Assembly: GCA_947172415.1 (NCBI GenBank)
Contig: OX359190.1
Location: 5,518,001-5,582,000, forward strand
Direction: 5' to 3'
Source: Chondrosia reniformis
Taxonomy: Eukaryota; Porifera; Demospongiae; Chondrillida; Chondrillidae
DNA: 64,000 bases
Shown here: positions 50,692 to 60,783 of the stretch, in pieces
Numbering within the stretch: position 1 is the first letter of the stretch
Layout: every line of letters starts with the position of its first letter
The notes under the pieces: generated by a model
Told to the model about the DNA's origin: nothing
Databases searched by the model: none
Seen by the model: the letters and a program-made list of their open reading frames with translations, nothing else
Position numbers and translations under genes: made by a program

Positions 50692-50900
50692 TTGTATTTA
50701 CTAGTTATATGTGTATGTTCTAGTTATATGTTCTACTTGTATGTACAAGTTGTATGTACTAGTTATGTATTAGTTGTATGTAGTATTTATATGTACTATT
50801 TATATGTGTATGTTCTAGTTATCCTTACTAGTTGTATGTACAAATTGTATGTACTAGTTGCATGTACTACTTGTATGAAGTAGTTGTAAGTACTAGTTGT
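50692..50900 (+). repeat. Long-range duplicate of 37,114-37,320
   Basis: Near-identical to the earlier block, in the same orientation; the similarity extends upstream (GGTTGAATTTAC then TTTGTATGTACTAGTGGTAT) in both places. Confidence 0.8.
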
Positions 50901-53900
50901 AGGAAATAGGTCTATTTCTGGTTGTATGTATTCGCTACTAGTTGTATGTACTAGTTATGTATTAGTTGTATGTAGTATTTATATGTACTAGTTTTATGTG
51001 TATGTTCTAGTTATCCTTACTAGTTCTATGTACAAGTTGTATGTACGCATTGTATGTACTACTTGTATAAACTAGTTTTATGTACTAGTTGTAGGTACTT
51101 GTTGTAGGTACTAGTGGTAATCACTAGTTAAAGGTATCACTTATATGTACTAGTTGTAGGTAATACTTATAAATTCCAGTTGTATGTTCTAGTAATATAT
51201 ACTGGTTGTATGTACTAGCTTTATGTGCTAGTTTAATGTCCTAGTTTCATGTACTAGTTGCATATACTAGTTATATCTACTCTTTACTTGTACTAGTTGT
51301 ATGTACTTTTTGTATGTACTAGTTGTATGTACGAGTTGTATGTACTAGTTGTATGTACTAATTACTAATTTTTGTTCTAGTTGTATGTACTAGTGGTCTA
51401 TACTAATTTTATATACTAGCTGTAGAACTAGTTGTATGTACTAATTTTATGTAATAATTTTAAGAACTAGTTATATGTACTAGTTGTATGTACCAGTTGT
51501 ATGTACTAGTTGTAAGTACTAATTGTATGTACTAGTTATATGTGGTAGTTGTATATACACGTTACTAGATGTATGTACTAAACAAACGTTCTAGAACTAG
51601 TTATGTTTATTACTTGGAAGTACTAATGTTATGTAGTAGTTGTATGTACTAGATCTAGTTATATTTCCTAGTTGTAGGAAGGACTTGTATGTACTAGTTG
51701 TATGAACCAGATGTAGGAACTAGTTACTAGTTGTATTTACTACTTGTATATACTAATACTAGTGATATTTACCAGTTATAGGAACTAGTTTTACGTTCTA
51801 GCTGTATGAACTAGTTGTATATCCTACTTGTATGAACTAGTTGTAGGTATTAGTTGTATGTACTAGGTGTATTTACTAATTGTATGAACTAGTTTTAGGT
51901 ACTAGTTGCATGTACTAATTGTATTTACTAGTTGTATGTATTCGCTACTAGCTTTAAATACTAGTTTTATGTTCTAGTTTTATGTATTAGTTGTACATAC
52001 TAGTTATATTAATTAGTTGTAGGTACTAGTTCTATGTATTAGGTATATGCACTAGTTGTATGTAGTCGTTACTCGTTGTATGTACTAGGTTTATGTATTA
52101 GTTGTATGTACTCGTTACTAGTTGTATTTACTATATAGTTGTGTGTACTAGTAATATTTCATAGTTTTAGGAAGTACTCGTTGTATGTACTAGTTGTAGG
52201 ACCTAGTTACTAGTTGTATGTACTAGTTCTGTGGACTAGTTCTATGTACTAGTACCAGTTATATATACTAATTGTATGTGCTAGTTGTGTGTACTAGTTG
52301 TATGTACTAGTTGTTTGTTTTAGTTGTATGCATAAGGTGTGTGTACTAGTTGTATGTACTAGTTTAATTTACTAGTATTATATTCTATTAGTATGTATTA
52401 GTTGTTTGGACTAGTTGTTTATACTCGTTACAAATTGTATCTACTTGTTCTAGGTACTAGTTCTAGTTATAATTTCTAGTTGTAGGTACTAGTTGTAAGT
52501 ACTAGTTGTATTTAGTGGTTGTATAAACTCTTTACTAGTTGTATGAACTAATTTTATGTACCATTAATAGTTATATTGACAAGTTGTAAGTACTAGTTGT
52601 ATGTAGTAATTCTATGCAATAGTTGTATGTACTAGTTTTATGTACTAATTGAATGTACCAACTGTGTGTACTAGTTGCATGTACTAGTTTTATCTACTAG
52701 GTTTATGTACTAGGTTTATGTACTAGTTGTATGTACTAGTTGTATGTACTTGGCGTATGTACTAGTTGGATGTACTTGGTGTATGTACTAGTTGTTTGAT
52801 CTAGTTGTATGTACTAGTTGCATGTACTAGTTGCATGTACTAGTTGTATGTCCTAATTGTAGGTGATAGTTATGTGTATGTTCTAGTTATATGTGCTAGT
52901 TTTATGTACTAATTGTATAAACTAGTTCTTGGTATTAGCTATTTGTACTATTTGTACGTATTCGTAATATGTACTAGTTGTATGTACTAGTTGTATGTAC
53001 CAGTTTCATGTAATGGTTGTATGTATTGGTTGCTTGTACTAGTTGTATGTACTAGTTAAACGTGCTATTTTTATGTACAAGTGATATGTGAATGTTGTAG
53101 TTATATTTACTAGTTCTATGTACAAGTTGTATGTACGACTTGTATGTACTAGTAGTAGGCACTAGTTATATGTACTAGTTGTATGTACTAGGTGTTAGTA
53201 CTAGTTGTATGGACTAGTTGTATGAACTAATTACATGTACTACTTATATGGACTAGTTCTATGTAGTTTGTATATGGACTAGTTTTATGTAATAGTTAAA
53301 TGTACTAGTTGTAAGTACTACTTGTATACACTAGCTGTATGTACGGGTTGTATGTACTAGTTCTATGTAGTACTTGTATGTACTAGTTGTATGTATTAGT
53401 TGTATGTCCCAGTTGTATGTACTAGTTGTATATACTAGTTCTATGTATATACTAGCTGTATCTAGTGGGTGTATGTACTAGTTGTCCATACAAGTTCTAA
53501 TTACAATTTTGACGTTCTAGGTGTATGAACTGGTTGTATGTACTAGTGTGTATACTAGATATACGTACTAATTGTATGTGCTAGCCTTATAAAATAGTTA
53601 TGTACTAGTAGTGTGTTCTAGTTATATGTACTAGTTGTATGTACTAGTTGTATGTATTAGTTGTATGTACTATTTATATGTACAAGTTATATGTGTATGT
53701 CCTAGTTATCTGTACTAGTTTAATGTACAAGTTGTAGGTAATAGTTATACGTACTAGTTGTATGAACTAGTTATATGTACTTGGTGTACGTATTTGTTGT
53801 ATGTTTTAGTTGTTAATACTAGTCATAATGAACCAGTTACATGTACTATTTGTATGCACTGGTTGTTTGTTCTAGACATATGTTCTAGTTGTATGGACTA

Positions 53901-54147
53901 GTGTATGTACTGGTTATATGTACTAGTTGTATGTACTAGTTGTATGTACTAGTTGTATGAACTAGTTATATGTACTACTTGTATGTACTAGTTGTAGGTA
54001 CTAGTTGTAAATTCCTTATGTATATTCTAGTTGTTTGTACTTCTAATATGTACTGGCTCTATGTACTAGTTATATGAAAAATCTAAGATATGATACAGGA
54101 GTCTTTTCTTCCTTCTTTTCCCTTCTTTCATCTTCTTCTCCACTGGG

Positions 54148-54187
54148 TCAGACAGCCGTTTCTGGAAATTCCACCCTTCATCAGTGA
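54148..54187 (-). ncRNA. Hammerhead-ribozyme-like motif, PLE family B
   Basis: CTGATGA, stem II region (TGGAATTTCCA here, one base different from the other copies), GAAA, AC-GGCT-GT, cleavage triplet GTC, TCA/TGA stem I start. On the same strand as, and downstream of, the reverse transcriptase. Confidence 0.58.
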
Positions 54188-54401
54188 TCCTGGGAGTCTT
54201 TGTCTTTTTCTTTATCTTGATCTTCTGTGAATCCTTGGCTCTCTATTCTAAATCTAGGGGCCTTATATACTCTATTTTGGCGCCACAAGTTAAATAAGGT
54301 GTTAACTAAGACACATGATGAAATTTAATTTTATGAAAGGAATGTATGTCCAATTAACTTTTATGAATTAATTATAAATTTAAGAGTAATCTTGCTTATA
54401 G

Positions 54402-55940
54402 GTAAAACAGACTCAGCATAACTATAGACACAAGTAGGACATATTACATAAGTCTACCCTTAGGTATTCTAGTAGTAAAATTTCTTTGGAGGTGGGGTAA
54501 CACAATATGGGGTAACACAAGACAGTCCTTAGATACTTTTTGCTTATACGATTCTAACTAGAGGCTTCCGGGATAGGAAGGTTTTAAAGGTTGATTTTAG
54601 CTTAAAGTATTTGTAACCCTGTTTAATAAGCCTACTGCATAACTGCAAACTTTTAGCCTGAAAACTGGAGAAGTCACTACATATTCTGGAATACCTAATT
54701 AGTTGTGAAATAAAGACACCATAGGCTGGGGTATTAGGAATATTACTATCTAAATGGGGGAAATTTACTATATCAAAGTTAAAGTCCTCTCGCTTATCAT
54801 ATACTTTAGTGATAAATTGATTGTTAGTAATGGTTATATCTAAGTCAAAAAGGGGGATTTTTTAGGGCTGGTATTTGTCTTTTTAAGAATAAGTTCTTTG
54901 GGGTAAATATCACTAATTGACAGTTCAAAATCCTTGTTGTTAATACATAAAAGGTCATCAATATACCTATAAGTATTGGAAAATTTAATAGCTAGGGTGA
55001 TGTTATCCTTAAGTAGTCCTTTCATAAACTCATACTCATAGGCAAACAGAAAAAGATTAGCAACTACAGGGGCACAGTCAGTACCCATAGGGATACCTAC
55101 ACATTGCTTAAATACAGAACCGTCTACACATACATAAATGTTGTTAATAAGGTAATTAAAGAGCTCTACTAAATGAACAGCTGTGACTGCTTTATTAGAG
55201 GCATTGTTAGACCAAAAGGCTTTATCCTGACAGACTTCTATATATTGGGACTTTCTACAGGTATAGGCATTATGAATTAGGTTAGTAATCTTATCTTTAA
55301 GTAGGTTATGGGGGATCGCTGTATATAATGTAGAAAAATCAAAACTAGCTAGCTGGGCTTTTCTAGTGGGTATAGACCTAAGACTATCTAAGACTTCTAG
55401 TGAGGTTTCTACTATCCAAAAGGCATTAACACCAGTATTCCCATATATACCTAGGCAGTATTCTCTAAAATGTTTGAGAATTAGTCTGAGTGCCGAATTT
55501 AGAAATCTAGAAAGGGGTTTGGTAGTACATTTGTGACAGGCGGCTATGAATCTGTAGCTGTAAGGGTTCTTATGTAGCTTAGGCATCCAGTAAAAAGAGG
55601 GAAGGTTACACCAGTCTGGTTTAGGTTCTAAGTTCTCTAGTTTTAAGAAATCTATGTGTTTCCTAATTAACTGTTGTGGTTCTACTGTACATTTAGCATA
55701 AGTGGAGGTACTGCCTAGTTCTTAATTAATAATTTGTCTATAGTAGGACTTATATATAAAAATTATATTATTAGAGGCCTTATCGGCAGGTGCTATAACA
55801 TACTTATCAATTAGGTCTGCTAAGAATTTCTTAATTTTAGGGCAAGTAAGGGTCTTCTTGGCTACTGAGGATTTGGTATACGATTTAGACAGCTTAGAGA
55901 TCCTATCATTAATTTTCTTAAGTACAGCAGATCCTCATGG
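54402..55940 (-). pseudogene. PLE family B reverse transcriptase
   Basis: Readable from about 55,930: LIDKYVIAPADKASNNIIFI, an in-frame TAA (near 55,722), then SFYWMPKLHKNPYSYRFIAA (55,586 downward), SFDFSTLYTAIPH (motif A Asp), CVGIPMGTDCAPVVANLFLF (motif B) and YRYIDDLLCINN (motif C, YIDD), then NTSPKKSPFL. A one-base deletion at about 54,850, absent from the copy at 1,938-2,424, shifts the frame before the DLDITITNN segment, which continues out of frame to 54,402. The 248-codon open part is 54,840-55,586. Role: target-primed reverse transcription. Domain order and motifs fit PLE reverse transcriptases; subclass uncertain. Confidence 0.82.
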
Positions 55941-55946
55941 AGCTCT

Positions 55947-55965
55947 ACCGTTTCCATAGCCTTGC
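55947..55965 (-). other. 19-bp sliver matching the RLE LINE
   Basis: ACCGTTTCCATAGCCTTGC lies exactly between the end of PLE family B and the resumed minisatellite, and is identical to bases at 58,704-58,722 in the zinc-knuckle region of the RLE LINE copy on the same strand. It may be filler DNA from repair or a template-switch remnant. Confidence 0.6.
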
Positions 55966-56277
55966 ATATGTACTAGTTGTCTGCCCTAGTTTTCTGTACT
56001 AGTTGCATATACTAGTTATGTACTAGTTGTATCTACTAGTTGTATGTACTAGTTGTATGTACTGGTTGTATGTACTAGTTGTATGTACTAGTTTTATGTA
56101 CTATTTATATATACTAGTTATATATACTATTTATATGCACTAGTTATATGTGTATGCTCTAGTTTTATGACTACTTGTATGTAAAAGTTGTATGTACTAG
56201 TTGTATTTACTACTTGTATGTGCTAGCTTTATGTACTAGTTGCATATACTAATTGTATGTACTAGTTGTAGGCATTA
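55966..56277 (+). repeat. 13-bp minisatellite, TG orientation, right end of the array
   Basis: The last block. After 56,277 no more 13-bp units appear in the window, so this is the right border of the array. Confidence 0.9.
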
Positions 56278-56590
56278 TTAGGGGCTGCCATAGGCAGCCT
56301 CCTATATTGTTTTCATAACGCAATTTATGTATGGCTTCATGTTACGGATATATATATATATAATACGAATTAATATGCAACTATTATAACACTTATTTTA
56401 TACGTCGTTATATGTATAATACGAGTTCATACAAAACTATTGTAACACCTAATTTATACGTCAATACATCGTTTTTTGCAAATGGCGGACTTCCTGAAGC
56501 TGAAGCTTTTCTATAATGTTCAGGACACCTAAGCTTCCAAAATCGTTTGGAATACCAGTAGATAACCATATTGAAGTCCAACGAAGGGGC
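56278..56590 (+). mobile_element. Unclassified dispersed repeat C, copy 2
   Basis: Starts with the palindrome GGGGCTGCCATAGGCAGCCTCC, then TATTGTTTTCATAACG, CTTCATGTTACGG, an (AT)n tract, TCAATACATCGTTTTTTGCA and AAATGGCGG. It has a roughly 50-bp internal repetition of the TATAATACGA...AACACTTATTTTATACG segment that copy 1 lacks. It sits exactly at the right edge of the minisatellite. Confidence 0.6.
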
Positions 56591-56807
56591 CAAGTACTTT
56601 CAGTTAGAAGCGCAATGAAGAAAGACAAGTAAGTTTGGTCAATATCTATGAATCCTCTTTTGATTTAGGTAAATACTGTAATACTAGGCCTATGTCAGTC
56701 TAGAAAGACGTTCTAATGTCTACGATCTGTGTAACCTCTGTCAGTGCTAAGTTGTTATTGTAATTCTACCTGTACAGCCCGTAGGACTGATTTTGTAAAC
56801 ATTTTGA
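56591..56807. other. Unique spacer
   Basis: About 220 bp without repeats or genes; TTTGAAGAAAGACGTTCTA at its right end already resembles the first 45-bp repeat unit. Confidence 0.6.
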
Positions 56808-57695
56808 AGAAAGACGTTCTATGTGTGTCTAAATTTGAACGAATGCAGCTTGGTAGAGCTATTCCATGTATGTCTGAGAGTTGTACGAGTGTAGCTTAGC
56901 ACAGGCGTTCTACCTGTGTTTACAGTTGTACGAGTATAGCTTAGTAGAGCCTGACAGAGGCGTTCTAAGTGTATCTAAAGTTGTATGGGTGTAGTTTGAC
57001 AGAAGTGTTCTTCGTGTGTCTAAGTTTGTACAAGTGTAGCTTAGCAGAGGTGTTCTACGTGTGTCTAAAGTTGTACTTAGCAGAGGCGTTCTACGTACGT
57101 GTGTCTCGAGTTGTATACGTGTAGCTTGAAAGAGGTGTTCTTAGTGTATCTAAAAAGTTGTATGAGTGTAGCTTGACAGGGGCGTTCTAAGTCTGTCTGA
57201 AGTTGTTCGAGTGTATAGCTTAGCAGAGGGGTTCTAAGTGTGTCTAAGGTTGTTCGAGGGTAGCTTAGCAGAGGCACTCTAAGTCTGTCTAAAGTTGTTC
57301 GAGTGTATAGCTTAGCAGAGGGGTTCTAAGCGTGTCTAAAGTTGTACGAGTGTAGCTTAGCAGAGGGGTTCTACGTGTGTTTAAAGTTGTTCGAGTGTGA
57401 CTTGACAGAGGCGTTCTAAGTGTGTCTAAAGTTGTTCGAGTGTAACTTGACAGAGGCATTCTAAGTCTGTCTAAAGTTGTTCGAGTATAGCTTAGCAGAG
57501 GGGTTCTACGTGTGTCCAGAATTGTATGAGTGTAGCTTAGAAAAGGAGTTCTAAGTGTGTCTAAAGGTTATGAGTGTAGGTAACTTTGCTGAGGAGTTTA
57601 AGTCTATCTAAGTTGTATGATTGTAGCCTGACAGAAGTGTTCTACGTGTGTCTAAGGTTGTACAAGTGTAGCTTAGCAGAGGCGTTCTACCTGTG
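56808..57695 (+). repeat. 45-bp minisatellite, about 20 copies
   Basis: Unit close to GTGTGTCTAAAGTTGTACGA + GTGTAGCTTAGCAGAGGCGT + TCTAC (44-45 bp). Copies vary at GTTGTACGA/GTTGTTCGA and TTAGCAGAGG/TTGACAGAGG, and these two variants alternate in the middle of the array, hinting at a two-unit higher-order period. Unrelated to the 13-bp repeat. Bases 57,696-57,860 after it are unique with no gene. Confidence 0.9.
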
Positions 57696-57860
57696 TCTGA
57701 TGTTGTCTGTACTTATAGCACTACAACTGTAACTTATCTCATTGTACAAATTGTGTAGGCGATCATCGTCTTTACTCAACCCTTTTTTAATCGCATGTGA
57801 CATAAAAAGTCCTGCAATGGATAGATCTCATGTTTGTGAAAAAGAGTTGATTAGACATTA

Positions 57861-59100
57861 AACTTTAGAAACAAAAGCCTTAATGGAGAACCTTGTTACT
57901 TCTTGCCTTAGCTTACTAAGGCAAGGAGTATCCGCCTTGGACAACCCTCAGTCAGTTATGTTTTCCTTTCTTTGGGTTTTTAGCCAGAAGCCTCGGCTTT
58001 GCCTCCTTCCGGCAGCAGCAGACAGGTGCACGTCGGGCCAAAGTTGACCGTCATAATAGGAGGGAGTACCTCCATACACAAATCCACCACTACTTTCCAG
58101 AGGTCGACAGGCAAGGACTGGGACAGGACTACTTATCGTCCAGGCCCCAATCCCTCAACAGATAGATGTCGCCTCAATATCCTTACAGCCGAGCAGAGAA
58201 CAGTTCTCTGCATCGCTCTCATCACTTCTATTGCACTTTTTGACAGCTTTGGAATTCCACTTAGGTCTTCCAAGAGCGTGTCCACTGTCCCCAAAGCACC
58301 AATTATCATCGGGACTACCTTAATTCGGTAGCCCCTAAATTGTTTCCTCATATCAGCCGCCAGCTTCTGGTACTTTTGGAACTTCTCTTGCCATCTTCCA
58401 TTAATATTACTGTCAGTAGGAACTGACATCTCAATAATGAAGATGGACTTACATAGCCGATCCTCAACCACTAAGTCTGGCCTTCTTTCTGTCATTTCAT
58501 CATCTGTAGGGATACTAGGATCCCACAAGATTTTGACAGCCCTATTCTCATAGACTGGTTTTGCTTCTAGTTTGTACCAGGGCTCTTCCTGCTTGAATCC
58601 ATATTCTTTCAACCGTCTCAACAACACTATCAGTATTGCCCGGTCATGTCTCTCTTTGTAGAGAGAAAATCCCTTGGGCTCACACATGTTTAGTATGTGT
58701 TTGACCGTTTCCATAGCCTTGCCACATTCTCTGCACATTAGGAGGCTAGAATTCTTCAGAATCCTATTTTGGTACCACCTAGTGTGCAGGACATCATCTT
58801 GGGCTGCGAGAATCAGAGCCTTAGTTTGAGGTCTGAGTCTCCCCTCAGAAAGCCACACATAAGACTCCCTATTTGTGACTTGTCTGTGGTATGAGCCTGG
58901 TGAGACTTTTCGGCTAGGTTACTTTTTAACCTTTTAGTCTGAGCCTCCAGGAGCTCACGTGCCACTCTCCTCCATTCTCTTACACTATTTTGTGAGGGAT
59001 CTGTCTTCAGCTACATTTCCGGTTCTAGTTCTATTCTGTGGCTTCTCAGTATCAATCTGGCTTCTTTCAAGACAGTCCTCCTCTGCTTTGAGCACTCCCA
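57861..59100 (-). mobile_element. RLE-type LINE, 5'-truncated copy
   Basis: Minus-strand copy sharing the 3' terminus (TTTAGAAACAAAAGCCTTA at 57,861 on the plus strand) with the 37,538-40,953 copy. It covers the end of the reverse transcriptase linker, the knuckle, the endonuclease and the 3' untranslated region. Identity breaks off at about 59,098 (after GAGCACTCC), typical 5' truncation of a LINE. No clear target duplication. Confidence 0.88.
58133..58858 (-). pseudogene. RLE LINE zinc knuckle + restriction-like endonuclease
   Basis: An open 241-codon frame: WLSEGRLRPQTKALILAAQD, knuckle CRECGKAMETVKHILNMC (CX2CX8HX4C, residues about 42-59), FSLYKERHDRAI, nuclease core RRPDLVVEDR...IFIIEMSVPTDSN (residues about 130-155; Asp and Glu of a PD-(D/E)XK fold), KYQKLAADMRKQF, and tail LRRHLSVEGLGPGR. 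Upstream the frame is lost by a one-base deletion near 58,898 (CACCAGGCTC against CACCAGGGCTC). The intact knuckle shows what the 40-kb copy lost. Only the C-terminal part of a protein, so not functional alone. Confidence 0.85.
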
Positions 59101-60549
59101 TCCTCTTGTCAGCTCGGAACCACAGCCTCCAATTCCCACGACATTAAACATTAAACAACCTTAAAATTAATATTGGTTAATCGTCTTGACTATCTTTTAT
59201 TTTCCCGAATCAGGTTAATTAATGAATAATTAATTACGTAAACAATGCATATAAATGTTTATAGTTCTACTGAAAGAAAATGTTCCCGCCTTCAGAAACA
59301 TTTATTGAATGGAACGTATAAAGGAAAAAAAGAGAAAAATTATTAAATTTTTTACATATATTATACATTCAACTGTTGGCATGTTGTTTACCATTGAACC
59401 CTTACCCCTTCTACCCACATTGCTTTTGGGGAGTTGCATCTTTTTCACATCCCCCTGAAGCCAAAGTTGTAGAACCTACATCTCTACTAAAGTCTTACAG
59501 TACATTTAGGCTGTAAGTTTACTTCTAACTTAAATTAGATTTCCGTGTTTACAAACATGACAGTATTTGGTTATAAACTGTTTATAATAAACACTGTAAT
59601 GTTTGTATCATCTATTGATAATAATGCTAAGCAGTCATAAGAAGCGTACGCCAAAGACAAAGACGGAGCCTGCCAAATAAATACACTAGTCTTTTGCGCT
59701 CTGAAAGCCCTATTTTTTAGGCATATTACATGATATCCATAATTATGTCAGGCGCCAGGAATCATCCCAGAACAGTGAACATGGAAAAAACAGTAAGAAA
59801 GGCTGCACAGAACACAGCCAACTTAGCCATCATTGATTTGTAAAGTGACAATATTGTATGTGTGAGTTTTATTGATAATTATGCGAGGCAATAACTGGGC
59901 GCACGAATTTCTATTGCACTATTTAATTGCTGTATTTATAAAAATCGACAACACTAACTTCAAGCATGTCGCAATGAATTACTTCTTCAAGCGTTGATAC
60001 TGAACGTGTTTGTAGAAGAATCAGCGACAGCGGAAATAATGTTGAAGTGGCCATTTTTGAGTAAGTCAAAATCATCACTTCTGTTTACTATATAATAGTT
60101 ATTATTAGTTCAGAATTGTGCCTTCATGTGATTCTAGAAGACTGTGGGTGGGGCAGTTGTCTAGAGGTGGTGGGTGGGGCAGCTAGCTGCTCAAGGGGTG
60201 GCGCTAATCTTGATAGACAAGATCGAATTCATATAAAAAGGGCTAATGTGTTTAGAGGCCAAATTTTCGAAAATCTCAATAATTTTTCAGATGCTAACAA
60301 TTGTATCTTTATCTTTAAGTTGTTCTATGCTGTGTGACAGGGTGTTCTTTTGTATATATATTAGCTGCCTTTCTATTCTTTATTCCATGCTATAGATGTC
60401 TGAACCATGAACAATACATAGAATGTATGCACTCTAACACCACTCCATTTGCATACATCTCACATGAACAGACTGTCATGATAGGCACTATCTAAAAACA
60501 TAATTACACTCAGTCTGTCATTTCTTGGCTCTGTTTCTGGAGTCAAAGT
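59101..60549. other. 1.4-kb region without a recognisable gene
   Basis: AT-rich unique DNA. It contains a GAATTAATGAATAATTAATT-like AT patch (59,215-59,235), GTTTATAATAAACACTG (59,580), a good donor-like sequence TTTTTGAGTAAGT (60,053-60,065) and the promoter-like block annotated separately. The frame at 60,116-60,337 overlaps that block and shows no motif. Confidence 0.6.
60144..60240 (+). promoter_or_regulatory. Candidate RNA polymerase II core promoter
   Basis: Two exact copies of GTGGGTGGGGCAG (60,144-60,156 and 60,170-60,182, 26 bp apart; GT/GC-box-like) followed 50 bp later by TATAAAAAG (60,232-60,240). Spacing of proximal boxes to a TATA element is plausible and the Helitron frame starts about 550 bp downstream. 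Motif-based inference only. Confidence 0.4.
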
Positions 60550-60780
60550 AAATCACCCTGTGGCTGGAGTCGATTACCCTGTGGCTGGGGTTGCTCACCC
60601 TGTGGCTGGGGTCAATTACCCTGTGGCTGGGGGTGCACACCCTGTGGCTGGGGTCAATTACCCTGTGGCTAGGGTTGCCAACCCTGTGACTGGGGTTACT
60701 CACCCTGTGACTGGGGTCCTGGACCTAGCTGCCGGGGTCCTGCACCCTCATTCTGGGGTCACTCACACTGTATCTGGAAT
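60545..60780 (+). repeat. 21-bp minisatellite, about 11 copies
   Basis: Unit ACCCTGTGGCTGGGGTCAAT (plus one base) with the GTCAATT/GTTGCTC/GTGCACA variants. Because 21 is a multiple of three, both strands stay open (VAGVNYP on plus, SHRVIDP on minus), which explains the frames at 60,560-60,832 and 60,518-60,703. I do not regard these as genes. The array lies just upstream of the Helitron frame. Confidence 0.85.
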
Positions 60781-60783
60781 GGA

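Larger units (their letters stand above)
47451..54073 (+). repeat. 13-bp minisatellite, TG orientation, largest TG block
   Basis: A 6.6-kb array with one micro-insertion (48,666-48,715) and several internal duplicates: 49,765-49,880 repeats at 50,010-50,125 (shared CCCAATTATATGTACAAGTT), and 50,692-50,900 matches 37,114-37,320. No gene; Tyr/Val/Cys-rich frames here come from the repeat. Confidence 0.92.
54074..55946 (-). mobile_element. Penelope-like element family B, longest copy
   Basis: Minus-strand element with reverse transcriptase, 3' untranslated region and ribozyme-like motif, ending at ATGAAAAATC (54,074). The coding part lacks its N-terminus. It resembles invertebrate PLEs whose GIY-YIG lies N-terminal (Naiad-like clade); no GIY-YIG is seen in what remains, consistent with either a permuted or a missing domain. 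The three other fragments (1,938; 8,336; 9,293) belong to it. Confidence 0.82.

Noticed and set aside
1..56277. CRISPR-like array
   Set aside because: Units are contiguous and diverged with no unique spacers, the DNA is eukaryotic, and no cas genes are present.
1..56277. Whole array as a simple fold-back (chimeric) assembly artefact
   Set aside because: The islands are not mirrored about either flip point: PLE-A, PLE-B and LINE copies lie at non-symmetrical positions with different truncations. Local artefacts at the junctions remain possible.
58055..58331. Plus-strand frame at 57,999-58,331 and others opposite the retroelements (12,633-13,523; 38,055-38,458; 40,494-40,902; 45,147-45,413; 46,556-46,852)
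   Set aside because: Antisense shadows of the RLE LINE and PLE coding strands; they carry no recognisable domain.
60116..60337. 73-codon frame upstream of the Helitron
   Set aside because: No motif; it spans the doubled GT-box and TATA-like block, which are better explained as regulatory DNA.
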